Source: an uncultured bacterium
Lineage (GTDB): Bacteria > Actinomycetota > Coriobacteriia > Coriobacteriales > Coriobacteriaceae
Direction: 5' to 3'
Length of the DNA: 64,000 bases
Assembly (NCBI GenBank): GCA_905214525.1
Contig: CAJMMN010000010.1
Location: 1-64,000, forward strand
Positions 1-8,210 of this stretch are shown one piece after another; position 1 is the first letter of the stretch; each line of letters begins with the position of its first letter. A program made the position numbers and the translations under genes. Below the pieces are notes generated by a model. That model was not told the origin of the DNA. It searched no databases and saw only the letters and a list, made by a program, of their open reading frames with translations.

Positions 1-155
1 AGTTCGCGATCCCCGGCCTTGACGACGAGTTCCGCGTCATCGTCTCCCCGTGGATTCTGACGGTGCTCGTGACCGACCGCCTGGCTCGCTACTACGAGAC
101 GGTCACCAAGCACAACCTCAAGTATCGTCGCTACTATCACCAGTTCGACTACTAA
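1..155 (+). CDS. SIS-domain sugar-phosphate deglycase/isomerase (FrlB-like), C-terminal end only
   Basis: The window opens inside this gene. The last 50 codons are visible, ending at a TAA at 153-155. The tail (YRRYYHQFDY) is almost the same as that of the complete SIS protein ending at 8137, and about the first 55 nt are identical to it in DNA, so the two genes are paralogues. FrlB-type enzymes split fructoselysine 6-phosphate into glucose 6-phosphate and lysine; the FrlB family ends in a similar RRYY-containing tail. It is followed 46 nt later by PTS EIIA and was probably the first gene of the EIIA-EIIB-EIIC-EIID operon. The substrate cannot be decided from this fragment. Confidence 0.8.
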   Translation, partial: FAIPGLDDEFRVIVSPWILTVLVTDRLARYYETVTKHNLKYRRYYHQFDY

Positions 156-201
156 AGAAAACGGGTGCGGGAACGTGCCGGGCTATTGAGAGGAACACAG
201 A

Positions 202-621
202 ATGAGACAGTACATCATCGCCAGCCATGCGCACTTCGCTACCGGCATCAAGGAGAGCGTCGAGCTGCTCTCGGGCGCGCGCGACAACGTCCACGATCTT
301 TCGATGTTCGTCGATGACCGCATGGACGTGGCCGAGGAGGCCCAAAAACTGCTGGCGGGCATGTCTGCCGACGACGATGTCGTTGTCTGCACCGACCTCT
401 TTGGCGGCAGCGTCAACAACGAGTTCACCAAGATCGTCCAGACACGTCCCCGCACGTACCTCGTTACCAACATGAACCTTCCTCTGCTCATCCAGCTGCT
501 GTTCTCTGAAGAGTCGGCGCCGGTTGAGGAGACGATTCGCACCATCGTCGCTGCGGACGATACGCGCGTGAAGTTTGTCAACGACCTGTTGGTCGATGAC
601 GACGAGGAGGAAGAGTTCTAA
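202..621 (+). CDS. PTS mannose-family transporter subunit EIIA
   Basis: 139-residue cytoplasmic phosphocarrier that takes phosphate from HPr and passes it to EIIB. The expected phosphorylated histidine is His9 in ASHAHFATG, and the family motif TDLFGGS is present near residue 67. The size fits a stand-alone EIIA of the mannose/fructose/sorbose family. The C-terminus is an acidic run (DDDEEEEF). A GAGAGG ribosome site lies upstream of the ATG. It is the first of four consecutive PTS genes for one permease. Sugar specificity is not readable from this subunit; the FrlB-like gene before it suggests a glycated amine. Confidence 0.92.
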   Translation: MRQYIIASHAHFATGIKESVELLSGARDNVHDLSMFVDDRMDVAEEAQKLLAGMSADDDVVVCTDLFGGSVNNEFTKIVQTRPRTYLVTNMNLPLLIQLLFSEESAPVEETIRTIVAADDTRVKFVNDLLVDDDEEEEF

Positions 622-678
622 TCCGCAGCACCTATTGACATGCCGTAAGACGGCGCAAGACCTTTGGGGGGTCACATT

Positions 679-1161
679 ATGATTCAGCTACTTCGCGTTG
701 ACCATCGCCTGCTTCATGGCCAGGTCGCAGTTTCCTGGGTTCAGGGCCTTGGCTCCAACTGCATTTTCTGCGTGGGCGATAAGGTCGCCAACGACCCGGT
801 GTGGAAGACGACACTCAAGATGGGCAAGCCTGCCGGCTGCAAGCTCGTCATTAAAGATATGGAGCATGCCATCGAAGCTATCAATTCGGGCGTGACTGAC
901 AAGTACAAGATGATCATCTGCGTCGCCACCATCGCTGAGGCAAAGCAGCTTGTTGAGGGCTGCCCGCAGATCAAGTCGGTCAACCTGGGCAACACCAAGC
1001 CGAAGGATGAGAAGCGCCCCGATGCTCGTCAGGTCTCTCGTCAGATCTTCCTGACCGCGGCCGAGGAAGCCGATGTGCGCGAGATGATGGATCGTGGCGT
1101 TGAGGTCGAGATCCGTCCTCTGGCCGATGACCCCAAGGTCGACTGCGCAAGCGTGCTCTAG
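679..1161 (+). CDS. PTS mannose-family transporter subunit EIIB
   Basis: 160-residue cytoplasmic subunit that carries phosphate from EIIA to the incoming sugar. The family signature RVDHRLLHGQV occupies residues 6-16, with His13 the expected phospho-histidine. The ATG at 679 follows a six-G ribosome site; an upstream in-frame TTG at 664 lacks a better site and overlaps that G run, so the shorter start is preferred. Length and motif order are normal for the mannose/sorbose EIIB family. It lies between EIIA and EIIC in the same operon. Confidence 0.93.
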   Translation: MIQLLRVDHRLLHGQVAVSWVQGLGSNCIFCVGDKVANDPVWKTTLKMGKPAGCKLVIKDMEHAIEAINSGVTDKYKMIICVATIAEAKQLVEGCPQIKSVNLGNTKPKDEKRPDARQVSRQIFLTAAEEADVREMMDRGVEVEIRPLADDPKVDCASVL

Positions 1162-1172
1162 GCGTTTGAATT

Positions 1173-1192
1173 CGAAGAGTCTGAGCTCTTCG
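1173..1192 (+). other. Small hairpin between EIIB and EIIC
   Basis: Perfect 7-bp stem (CGAAGAG with CTCTTCG) and a 6-nt loop just after the EIIB stop. No T-run follows, so it is not a terminator. It may set mRNA stability or relative expression of EIIB and EIIC. Confidence 0.4.
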
Positions 1193-1219
1193 TAGTGTCC
1201 TATTAGGAAAGGGGGATGT

Positions 1220-1993
1220 ATGCTTACCCAAGCAATCCTCATCGGACTTATCGCCGCATTTGGTAAGTTCGACTACCAGCTCGGTACGCTCTATGCGTTC
1301 CGTCCCATCGTCCTGTGCCCGCTCGTGGGCCTGGTCCTGGGGGACCTGCAGTCTGGTCTCGCGATCGGTGCGAGCCTGGAGCTGCTGTTCATGGGCTCGA
1401 TCTCCATCGGCGCCTACGTGCCGCCTGATGAGACGATCGGCGGCGTGCTTGCCTGTGCCTTCGCTATCCAGCTGGGCCAGAGCACCGAGGCAGCCATCGC
1501 GCTTGCCATGCCCATCGCCACGCTGTGCCTTGCCATCAAGAACATCCTCAACGCCGCCCTGCCGATCCTGGTTGACCGCGCTGATGTCTTCTCCGGCCAG
1601 GGCAACCTTAAGGGTGTCTATGCGATGCACTTCCTGATCGGTTCCACCGGTGTCATCATGGCGTTCCTGCTGTGCTCGCTGTCGTTCTATCTGGGTGCTG
1701 ACGCCATCCAGGGCATGCTCGACTTCATCCCGCCCTTTGTCCTTGCTGGCTTCGGCGTTGCCGCCAACATCCTGCCGGCCATGGGCTTCGCCATGCTCGG
1801 CCGCCTGGTGCTCACCAAGCAGCTCGTGCCCTTCTACTTCCTGGGCTTCCTGCTGTGCTCCTACGCCAACGTGCCCGTCCTGGGCGTCGCCCTGATCGCC
1901 ATCATCATCGGCATCGACAAGTTCGACCTGCTCGGCCTGGGCGGAGCCCAGCCCCAGCTCTCCGCGGAAGGGGATGAGGACGATGACTTCTAG
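1220..1993 (+). CDS. PTS mannose-family transporter subunit EIIC (copy 1)
   Basis: 257-residue integral membrane subunit forming the sugar channel with EIID. It shows the family pattern: several hydrophobic segments, LGDLQSGLAIGASLELLFMG near residues 50-65, and a conserved PP-x-E-T-x-GG segment near 75. The C-terminus is acidic (EGDEDDDF). A GGAAAGGGGG ribosome site precedes the ATG. The last 80 or so codons, from position 1753, match EIIC copy 2 base for base, while the earlier part differs, so the duplication boundary falls inside the gene. The end overlaps EIID, as expected for coupled membrane subunits. Confidence 0.93.
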   Translation: MLTQAILIGLIAAFGKFDYQLGTLYAFRPIVLCPLVGLVLGDLQSGLAIGASLELLFMGSISIGAYVPPDETIGGVLACAFAIQLGQSTEAAIALAMPIATLCLAIKNILNAALPILVDRADVFSGQGNLKGVYAMHFLIGSTGVIMAFLLCSLSFYLGADAIQGMLDFIPPFVLAGFGVAANILPAMGFAMLGRLVLTKQLVPFYFLGFLLCSYANVPVLGVALIAIIIGIDKFDLLGLGGAQPQLSAEGDEDDDF

Positions 1994-2816
1994 TCCCGAG
2001 AACAAGATCACGCGCTCCGACCTCGTCAAGAGCGCCCTCAACACCGGCGCCCTGGGCATGGAGTTCTCCTGGACCTACTACAAGCAGATGAACATCGCCT
2101 TCTGCCTGATGGTCGCCAACATGCTCAAGAAGATCTACGCCGGCCGCCCCGACGACTACGCCGAGGCCCTGCACCGCCACTGCGCGTTCTTCAACATCAC
2201 CGTCCAGTTCGCCCCGTTCGTCGGCGGCATCGCGATGGCCATGGAGGAGAAGGTCGCCCGCGGCGAGATCGAGCCCGAGAGCGTCAACGACGTCAAGGCC
2301 GCCCTCATGGGCCCGCTGTCCGGCATCGGCGACTCCATCTTCCTGTCGACGCTGCGCGTGGTGGCCGCCGCGGTGGGCATCAGCCTGTGCCAGGCCGGCA
2401 ACCCCTTCGGCCCCATCGCCTTCCTGCTGATCTACAACGTCCCCGGCTTCGCGCTGCGCGTCTGGGGCGCCGTCAAGGGCTACGAGCTGGGCGTGGGCTT
2501 CCTGGACGAGGCCCAGAGGACCGGCCTCATGCAGAAGGTCATGACCTGCGTGGGAATCGTGGGCGTCATGGTCGTGGGCGCCATGTGCAAGGACATGTTC
2601 TGGGCCAGCATCCCGGTGGCCATCGGCTCGGGCGAGGATGCCCAGACCCTCCAGGACATCCTGGACGGCATCATGCCCGGCATGCTCGGCATGCTCGCCT
2701 TCTGGCTGTACTACTGGCTGCTGTCCAAGAAGATCAACCCCATGGTGCTGATCGTGGCCACCATGGTCGTGGGCATCGTCGGCGCGTTCTTCGGCGTGCT
2801 GGCGTAAGGGCCCGGC
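1753..2816 (+). repeat. Long direct repeat, copy 1 (EIIC 3' part plus EIID)
   Basis: 1064 bp that appear identical to 4545-5608 (offset 2792). Homology breaks sharply at both ends: one base before the block differs, and after GGGCCCGGC the sequences diverge completely. The block starts inside EIIC and ends just after the EIID stop. Confidence 0.93.
1983..2807 (+). CDS. PTS mannose-family transporter subunit EIID (copy 1)
   Basis: About 274 residues (277 if translation starts at the ATG at 1974). Membrane partner of EIIC in mannose-family permeases. Family hallmarks are NTGALGMEFSWTYYKQMN near the N-terminus, GPLSGIGDSIF near residue 105, and hydrophobic C-terminal helices. The start at 1983 is preferred because the GGAAGGGG site then lies 9 nt upstream; from 1974 it would touch the start codon. 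It overlaps the EIIC end, implying translational coupling. The protein is identical to EIID copy 2. A strong terminator follows at 2838-2867. Confidence 0.93.
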   Translation: MTSSPENKITRSDLVKSALNTGALGMEFSWTYYKQMNIAFCLMVANMLKKIYAGRPDDYAEALHRHCAFFNITVQFAPFVGGIAMAMEEKVARGEIEPESVNDVKAALMGPLSGIGDSIFLSTLRVVAAAVGISLCQAGNPFGPIAFLLIYNVPGFALRVWGAVKGYELGVGFLDEAQRTGLMQKVMTCVGIVGVMVVGAMCKDMFWASIPVAIGSGEDAQTLQDILDGIMPGMLGMLAFWLYYWLLSKKINPMVLIVATMVVGIVGAFFGVLA

Positions 2817-2837
2817 CTATTATTTGCCCCCAAGGGA

Positions 2838-2867
2838 AACGGCGACCCATTGCGGTCGCCGTTTTTT
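2838..2867 (+). terminator. Rho-independent terminator of PTS operon 1
   Basis: 10-bp perfect stem (AACGGCGACC with GGTCGCCGTT), 6-nt loop and a six-T run at 2862-2867, placed 30 nt after the EIID stop. Confidence 0.93.
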
Positions 2868-2895
2868 ATTACCGAAAGCTAGCTGGAGGTGCTTC

Positions 2896-3786
2896 GTGAT
2901 TCGATCTGACAATCCACCCGACAATGGCGTGAGCGGGGCGATGTATCTATTTGGCACGGCGCTCTTGTGGAGCTTTATCGGCATCCTCGTTCACGCCAAT
3001 TCGCAGTCAGCTCTTTTGATCGGTGCCGTCACGGCAATATTTATGGCACTCTTTATCCTGCTCGTCGGCAGGCCTGTCCTCCGCGTCAGCCGTCTTATTG
3101 CCCTTGTGGCCGTCTGCAACTTCGTGACGGGCACCACGTTTAACTTTGCCAACCAGCTCACGACGGTCGGTAACGCAATCGTTTTGCAGTACACCTCGAT
3201 GATTTTCGTTATCGTGTATCAATCGCTCGCAACACACACGTTGCCCTCGCCTGCGAAGATTGCCTCCGTGGTGGTTGCTTTTACGGGTATGGGACTTTTC
3301 TTTTTGGGTGATTTGAGTCCCGAGGGCATGCTCGGCAACCTGCTTGCCATCATTTCGGGCGCCACCTTTGGGCTGTGCTTCTTTTTGAACTCTCGCCCCG
3401 ATGCGTCGCCCATGGTGTCCTCGCTCATCTCCTGCGGTATCTCGATGCTGCCGATCGTCTATTTTGCTGGTGCCCTAGACTCCGTGAGACCATTTGAGTG
3501 GGGACTCATGCTGGTGCATGGCCTTTTTTGCAGTGGTCTTGCGAGCGTGCTGTATGCCAAGGGGATTGCGCGCACCAACGCGTTTGCGGCCAACTTGGTC
3601 TGCATGAGCGAGGTCGTGCTCGCTCCCTGCTGGTCGGCGCTCCTCTTTGGCGAGGTCTTTCACTGGAATGAGTTTTTGGGCGCGGCGATTATCGTTTTGG
3701 TGATTGTAGCCAACTTGGCATCCGATGCCTTTGGCGATGGCTTTCTGGTGGCGCTTGTCCGCCATCGAAACAAAGAGCGTGCCTGA
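2896..3786 (+). CDS. EamA/DMT-superfamily transporter
   Basis: 296-residue inner-membrane protein with about ten hydrophobic helices and two EamA-like halves, as in drug/metabolite transporters. The GTG start at 2896 has GGAGGT 5 nt upstream; longer in-frame starts would lie in the preceding terminator and are rejected. The N-terminal half holds GTALLWSFIGILVHAN and a conserved NFANQLT segment; the second half includes SVLYAKGIARTNAF. Substrate unknown. It lies between the two PTS permease units on the same strand, behind a terminator and without a strong promoter that I can see. Confidence 0.85.
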   Translation: MIRSDNPPDNGVSGAMYLFGTALLWSFIGILVHANSQSALLIGAVTAIFMALFILLVGRPVLRVSRLIALVAVCNFVTGTTFNFANQLTTVGNAIVLQYTSMIFVIVYQSLATHTLPSPAKIASVVVAFTGMGLFFLGDLSPEGMLGNLLAIISGATFGLCFFLNSRPDASPMVSSLISCGISMLPIVYFAGALDSVRPFEWGLMLVHGLFCSGLASVLYAKGIARTNAFAANLVCMSEVVLAPCWSALLFGEVFHWNEFLGAAIIVLVIVANLASDAFGDGFLVALVRHRNKERA

Positions 3787-3830
3787 TGGGATACGTCTGC
3801 CGTTTACGGTAAAAAACACCCCGCTGAGCG

Positions 3831-3879
3831 AGTGGTATTAAATAGTAAAAACCTGCATACCTATAATTGGTATCAAATC
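3831..3879 (+). promoter_or_regulatory. Promoter with TGGTAT operator-like repeats, before EIIC copy 2
   Basis: A TATAAT -10 box lies at 3862-3867. AGTGGTATTAAA begins at 3831 and TTGGTATCAAA begins at 3867. The same arrangement, with AGTGGTATT to TATAAT start-to-start distance of 31 nt, recurs before the SIS gene at 6982-7028, so both units are probably controlled by one regulator. No good -35 box is seen, which suggests activation or an overlapping operator. Confidence 0.6.
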
Positions 3880-3883
3880 ATTT

Positions 3884-3918
3884 GTACCTGGCATGGGTGT
3901 TAGCAGCACACCAGGTAC
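3884..3918 (+). other. 5' leader hairpin upstream of EIIC copy 2
   Basis: 8-bp stem GTACCTGG/CCAGGTAC with a 19-nt loop inside the roughly 140-nt leader between the -10 box and the EIIC start. There is no T-run. Function unknown. Confidence 0.4.
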
Positions 3919-4011
3919 GCTTCGAGCCGTGTAATCGAACCCCCGGAATTGATATCAACAACGCGCGCGACGGGAGTGGCGACGGTTCGAGATTCCTAAT
4001 TGGGAGGAACT

Positions 4012-4785
4012 ATGCTTACCCAAGCAATCCTCGTCGGCTTAGTCGGAGCGTTTGGATGTCTCGACTACCAGCTCGGTTCGCTCTATGCGTTCCGCCCCAT
4101 CGTCCTGTGCCCGCTCGTGGGCCTGGTCCTGGGGGACCTACAGACCGGTCTTGCCGTGGGTGCAAGCCTTGAGCTGCTGTTTATGGGCTCGATCTCCATT
4201 GGCGCTTACGTGCCGCCCAACGAAACCGTCGGTGGCGTGCTCGCCTGTGCGTTTGCCATTCAGCTCGGTCAGGGTACCGAGACGGCTATCGCGCTTGCCA
4301 TGCCCATCGCCGTCCTTTCGCTGACGATTGGTAATATTACCAACGCCTTGTTCCCCGTGTTTGTCGACATGGCAGACAAGTTTGCCCTTAAAGGGAACCT
4401 CAAGGGCATCTACGCCGTTCATTGGGGAATTGGAATTTGGGGCTGCATCGAGTACTTCCTGCTCTGTGCCGGCGCGTTCTACCTGGGCTCCGACGCCATC
4501 CAAGGCCTGCTCGACTTCATCCCGTCCTTTGTGATCGATGGTTGCGGCGTTGCCGCCAACATCCTGCCGGCCATGGGCTTCGCCATGCTCGGCCGCCTGG
4601 TGCTCACCAAGCAGCTCGTGCCCTTCTACTTCCTGGGCTTCCTGCTGTGCTCCTACGCCAACGTGCCCGTCCTGGGCGTCGCCCTGATCGCCATCATCAT
4701 CGGCATCGACAAGTTCGACCTGCTCGGCCTGGGCGGAGCCCAGCCCCAGCTCTCCGCGGAAGGGGATGAGGACGATGACTTCTAG
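4012..4785 (+). CDS. PTS mannose-family transporter subunit EIIC (copy 2)
   Basis: 257-residue membrane channel subunit. The start at 4012 is set by GGGAGGAAC just upstream. The N-terminal two thirds are clearly homologous to copy 1 but diverged, for example in the loop between residues 110 and 145. From 4545 to the end the DNA is identical to copy 1. This unit has only EIIC and EIID, with no EIIA or EIIB, so it presumably shares the phosphocarriers encoded at 202-1161 or others elsewhere. Different N-terminal halves with a common C-terminus could mean altered substrate choice. Confidence 0.92.
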   Translation: MLTQAILVGLVGAFGCLDYQLGSLYAFRPIVLCPLVGLVLGDLQTGLAVGASLELLFMGSISIGAYVPPNETVGGVLACAFAIQLGQGTETAIALAMPIAVLSLTIGNITNALFPVFVDMADKFALKGNLKGIYAVHWGIGIWGCIEYFLLCAGAFYLGSDAIQGLLDFIPSFVIDGCGVAANILPAMGFAMLGRLVLTKQLVPFYFLGFLLCSYANVPVLGVALIAIIIGIDKFDLLGLGGAQPQLSAEGDEDDDF

Positions 4786-5608
4786 TCCCGAGAACAAGAT
4801 CACGCGCTCCGACCTCGTCAAGAGCGCCCTCAACACCGGCGCCCTGGGCATGGAGTTCTCCTGGACCTACTACAAGCAGATGAACATCGCCTTCTGCCTG
4901 ATGGTCGCCAACATGCTCAAGAAGATCTACGCCGGCCGCCCCGACGACTACGCCGAGGCCCTGCACCGCCACTGCGCGTTCTTCAACATCACCGTCCAGT
5001 TCGCCCCGTTCGTCGGCGGCATCGCGATGGCCATGGAGGAGAAGGTCGCCCGCGGCGAGATCGAGCCCGAGAGCGTCAACGACGTCAAGGCCGCCCTCAT
5101 GGGCCCGCTGTCCGGCATCGGCGACTCCATCTTCCTGTCGACGCTGCGCGTGGTGGCCGCCGCGGTGGGCATCAGCCTGTGCCAGGCCGGCAACCCCTTC
5201 GGCCCCATCGCCTTCCTGCTGATCTACAACGTCCCCGGCTTCGCGCTGCGCGTCTGGGGCGCCGTCAAGGGCTACGAGCTGGGCGTGGGCTTCCTGGACG
5301 AGGCCCAGAGGACCGGCCTCATGCAGAAGGTCATGACCTGCGTGGGAATCGTGGGCGTCATGGTCGTGGGCGCCATGTGCAAGGACATGTTCTGGGCCAG
5401 CATCCCGGTGGCCATCGGCTCGGGCGAGGATGCCCAGACCCTCCAGGACATCCTGGACGGCATCATGCCCGGCATGCTCGGCATGCTCGCCTTCTGGCTG
5501 TACTACTGGCTGCTGTCCAAGAAGATCAACCCCATGGTGCTGATCGTGGCCACCATGGTCGTGGGCATCGTCGGCGCGTTCTTCGGCGTGCTGGCGTAAG
5601 GGCCCGGC
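4545..5608 (+). repeat. Long direct repeat, copy 2 (EIIC 3' part plus EIID)
   Basis: Second copy of the 1064-bp block at 1753-2816. Downstream of it the sequence is unrelated to copy 1 and carries a different terminator. Confidence 0.93.
4775..5599 (+). CDS. PTS mannose-family transporter subunit EIID (copy 2)
   Basis: About 274 residues (277 from the ATG at 4766), identical in sequence to EIID copy 1, with the same start choice and the same overlap with EIIC. Forms the membrane complex with EIIC copy 2. Perfect identity over the whole gene, including silent positions, beside a diverged EIIC N-terminus points to recent duplication or gene conversion rather than separate selection. Followed by its own terminator. 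Confidence 0.92.
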   Translation: MTSSPENKITRSDLVKSALNTGALGMEFSWTYYKQMNIAFCLMVANMLKKIYAGRPDDYAEALHRHCAFFNITVQFAPFVGGIAMAMEEKVARGEIEPESVNDVKAALMGPLSGIGDSIFLSTLRVVAAAVGISLCQAGNPFGPIAFLLIYNVPGFALRVWGAVKGYELGVGFLDEAQRTGLMQKVMTCVGIVGVMVVGAMCKDMFWASIPVAIGSGEDAQTLQDILDGIMPGMLGMLAFWLYYWLLSKKINPMVLIVATMVVGIVGAFFGVLA

Positions 5609-5633
5609 TGCATAGATTTTCGTTGCAACCTGG

Positions 5634-5673
5634 AAAGGGGATGGAGCAGGCCTATGCCCTCCATCCCCTTTTT
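5634..5673 (+). terminator. Rho-independent terminator of PTS unit 2
   Basis: 13-bp stem (AAAGGGGATGGAG with its complement), 12-nt loop and a T-run through 5673. Unrelated in sequence to the terminator behind EIID copy 1. Confidence 0.9.
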
Positions 5674-5690
5674 GTATAGAAGGAGTTCGT

Positions 5691-6905
5691 ATGTTCGCGA
5701 AGGATCGCGAAGCAATGCGCCTGACGCCGGCAGAGGTCAGGCTGATTCTTATTGAGTCCCTGCAGTGGTGCGCCAACAACGCGGTCTACTTTTTGGGGCT
5801 TATCGGTGCGGCCACGTATGATTTGGCTGGCACGGCCTTTTTGGTTGCCGCCATTACGCTCGTGCGCAATCTTATGACGTCGGTGGGCAATATGGTGTCG
5901 GGCTCGGTCATCGATCGCTTTGGACCGCGCCGGACGTCGTTTGTGACGTGCGTGATTACGGCAGTGCTATCGCTTGGCGTGGGGTTGGCGCCGTTGTCTG
6001 TCCCCGGGCTTGTGTTTGCCGCGTGCGTCTTGGGACTTGCGGGCGGCTTTATCAACACCTGCACGCATGCGTTTCCGGGATACCTGGAGTCGACCACCGA
6101 GGGCCGTACCCGCGTGAACGGCCTCATGGTGTTCTACAGCAATATCGCCTATACCGCTGGCCCGCTGCTCGGCGGTGCCATCGTGAGCTGTTTTGCCACG
6201 CAATCGGTCTATCTGCTCATGGCGGGCATGATGGGTGTGGCGGCCGTGCTCTCCTTGGGCTGTCACGAGTGTGTTGCTCCTGCAAAAGGGGAGAAGCCGA
6301 AGGGCGGTATTTTGGGCGGCATGGCCGAGGGTGCGCGACTTACGTTTCGCGACCACGACCTGCGCCTCATCTTTATCTCGGGCTTTTTGGGTTTCTTTGC
6401 GTTTGGCGCGTTCGATTCGCTGGAGTCGTTGTTCTACCGTGATGTGCTCAACGTGGATATCGTCTGGCTGGGCTGGCTGTCCTCGGTCGTGGGCCTTACT
6501 TCCTCGGTGGGTGCATTCATCCTGACCAAGCTTTCTACTCGCCATGTCAACCTGCGATTGCTGCTCGGCGCGCTCATGGCCGTGGGCATTGGGTCCATGG
6601 TGTACGTGGGCACCGATATGCTGGGGGTCGCGATTATCGGTCAGGCGATTAACGGTCTGGCCTGGGGATTCCTAGAACCGCTACAGATGATCTTGATTCA
6701 GGAGCGCGCCGACATCAAATACCTGGGGCGCATTACCGGCTTTGTGCGTTTTGGCCTGATGAGCGCCGGCGTGCTGCCGCTGCTGGCGGCTCCGTTTTTG
6801 GCGGAGGCTTTGGGCGTCCAGGCGGTGCTGTTTGGGGCATCGACCATTATTGCGCTGGTGGGAACGCTGTTCTTTGCCGCACAAGGGAGGCGTCGGCGGT
6901 GTTAG
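5691..6905 (+). CDS. MFS transporter
   Basis: 404-residue major facilitator with about twelve membrane helices. The loop after helix 2 reads VIDRFGPRRTS, matching the G-x-x-x-D-R-x-G-R-R family motif. AGAAGGAG lies just before the ATG. It sits between the second EIIC-EIID pair and the SIS deglycase gene, on the same strand, but behind a terminator. The substrate cannot be told; uptake of a glycated amine or export of a breakdown product is a guess from context only. Confidence 0.85.
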   Translation: MFAKDREAMRLTPAEVRLILIESLQWCANNAVYFLGLIGAATYDLAGTAFLVAAITLVRNLMTSVGNMVSGSVIDRFGPRRTSFVTCVITAVLSLGVGLAPLSVPGLVFAACVLGLAGGFINTCTHAFPGYLESTTEGRTRVNGLMVFYSNIAYTAGPLLGGAIVSCFATQSVYLLMAGMMGVAAVLSLGCHECVAPAKGEKPKGGILGGMAEGARLTFRDHDLRLIFISGFLGFFAFGAFDSLESLFYRDVLNVDIVWLGWLSSVVGLTSSVGAFILTKLSTRHVNLRLLLGALMAVGIGSMVYVGTDMLGVAIIGQAINGLAWGFLEPLQMILIQERADIKYLGRITGFVRFGLMSAGVLPLLAAPFLAEALGVQAVLFGASTIIALVGTLFFAAQGRRRRC

Positions 6906-6923
6906 CTATATATTCAATTCTAA

Positions 6924-7028
6924 TTTAATACCACTCACCAGAGAATTTCGACCGTTCACCGAGGATTGGAATAGATTGATAAGTGGTATTAAAAACACGT
7001 TAGGTGTATGTCTATAATTGGTATCGAA
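6924..7028 (+). promoter_or_regulatory. Promoter and three operator-like repeats before the SIS deglycase
   Basis: AGTGGTATTAAA at 6982-6993 has a perfect inverted copy at 6924-6935. TATAAT lies at 7013-7018 and TTGGTATCGAAA follows at once. The half-site and its spacing to the -10 match those at 3831-3879, suggesting a common regulator binding TGGTAT half-sites. The leader to the start codon at 7076 is about 50 nt. Confidence 0.62.
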
Positions 7029-7075
7029 AAGAAACGCGATGTATAGATTCGCGTACAGGACAGAAAGGAAAAGCC

Positions 7076-8137
7076 ATGAAGGAAACCGAGAAGATCGAGA
7101 TCATGCACTTTAGCCAGGAGGGCTACGTCGAGGACGGCAAGAACGTCTACGAGGCCGGCAAGAAGATGACTGCGCTCGCCGACAAGGTCGCCGACGAGGG
7201 CTACGACGCCGTGTTCCTGATGGGCGTCGGCGGCACCTGGGACGAGCTCATGCAGCTCGAGTACCTCATGAACAAGTTCGGCGACCGCGACCTCGAGGTC
7301 TACCTGATCCACGCCGCCGAGTGGAACGTCATGGGCCACAAGCGCATGACCGAGAAGTCCGTCGTGCTCACCGCCTCCGAGTCCGGCACCACCCCCGAGG
7401 TCCTCGAGGCCGTCAAGAAGATGAAGGAAAAGGGCATTCGTGTCTACGCCATGACCAAGCCCGAGGGTCTCATCGGCCAGGCTGTCGGCGCCGAGAACTG
7501 CGTCAAGATGGCGTCCGATCATGGTAACGGTGGCTGCGAGATGGGCTACTACCTCGCCGACTGCTTCGGCCTGCGCCTGCTCAACCGCCGCGGCTGCTTC
7601 CCGCAGTTCGACAAGTTTATTGAGCAGACCAAGGATGTTTGGACCCACCTGGTCGACATCCGCAAGAGCTTCGAGCCGCGCGCCGAGGAGCTCGCCAAGA
7701 AGTACGCCCTGGCCCCCTACACCATGTTCATCGGCTCCGGCGCCCTGTGGGGCGAGACCATCCTGTTCTCGATGTGCATCCTCGAGGAGATGCAGTGGAA
7801 GCGCACCCGCTACATCACCTCGGCCGACTTCTTCCACGGCACCCTCGAGCTCGTGGAGCCCGGCGTCCCCGTGTTCCTGTTCATGGGCGAGGACGAGAAC
7901 CGCAAGCTCGACGAGCGCGTCCGCGCGTTCCTGACCCGCGGCGTGACCGGCGACACCGACATCAACATCATCGACACCGCCGAGTTCGCGATCCCCGGCC
8001 TTGACGACGAGTTCCGCGTCATCGTCTCCCCGTGGATCCTCTCCTCGCTGATCACCGATCGCCTTGCTGCTTACTACGAGACGGTCACCAAGCACAACCT
8101 CAACTATCGCCGCTACTATCACCAGTTCGACTACTAA
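7076..8137 (+). CDS. SIS-domain sugar-phosphate isomerase/deglycase (FrlB-like)
   Basis: 353-residue cytoplasmic enzyme with two SIS halves. Support includes GVGGTWDE near residue 50 (phosphosugar-binding loop), SESGTTPEVLEA near 105, and the C-terminal block FFHGTLELVEPGVPVF, which aligns with the FrlB signature FRHGPLEIVEPGVPF. FrlB cleaves fructoselysine 6-phosphate to glucose 6-phosphate and lysine; relatives act on glucoselysine 6-phosphate after uptake by a mannose-family PTS. The PTS and FrlC-like neighbours fit such a route. Start at 7076 follows AAAGGAA. The exact Amadori substrate is an inference, and a generic aldose-ketose isomerase remains possible. Confidence 0.82.
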   Translation: MKETEKIEIMHFSQEGYVEDGKNVYEAGKKMTALADKVADEGYDAVFLMGVGGTWDELMQLEYLMNKFGDRDLEVYLIHAAEWNVMGHKRMTEKSVVLTASESGTTPEVLEAVKKMKEKGIRVYAMTKPEGLIGQAVGAENCVKMASDHGNGGCEMGYYLADCFGLRLLNRRGCFPQFDKFIEQTKDVWTHLVDIRKSFEPRAEELAKKYALAPYTMFIGSGALWGETILFSMCILEEMQWKRTRYITSADFFHGTLELVEPGVPVFLFMGEDENRKLDERVRAFLTRGVTGDTDINIIDTAEFAIPGLDDEFRVIVSPWILSSLITDRLAAYYETVTKHNLNYRRYYHQFDY

Positions 8138-8210
8138 GAGCAAATAACGTTTGTGTAATTGGGCCTCGCTCCTATATGGAACGGGGCCTCGTTTGGGTTG
8201 GAGAGTAATT

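Noticed and set aside
1974..1982. EIID start at the first ATG
   Set aside because: The GGAAGGGG site would abut the start codon; the ATG at 1983 has normal spacing. The difference is only three residues and is not certain.
2824..2895. Longer start of the DMT transporter at 2824
   Set aside because: It would include the terminator of the preceding operon; GGAGGT with a GTG at 2896 is the better start.
4697..5779. 360-codon minus-strand frame across EIID copy 2
   Set aside because: It is the antisense shadow of EIID and is present in similar form behind copy 1; His/Ala/Asp-rich product without a family.
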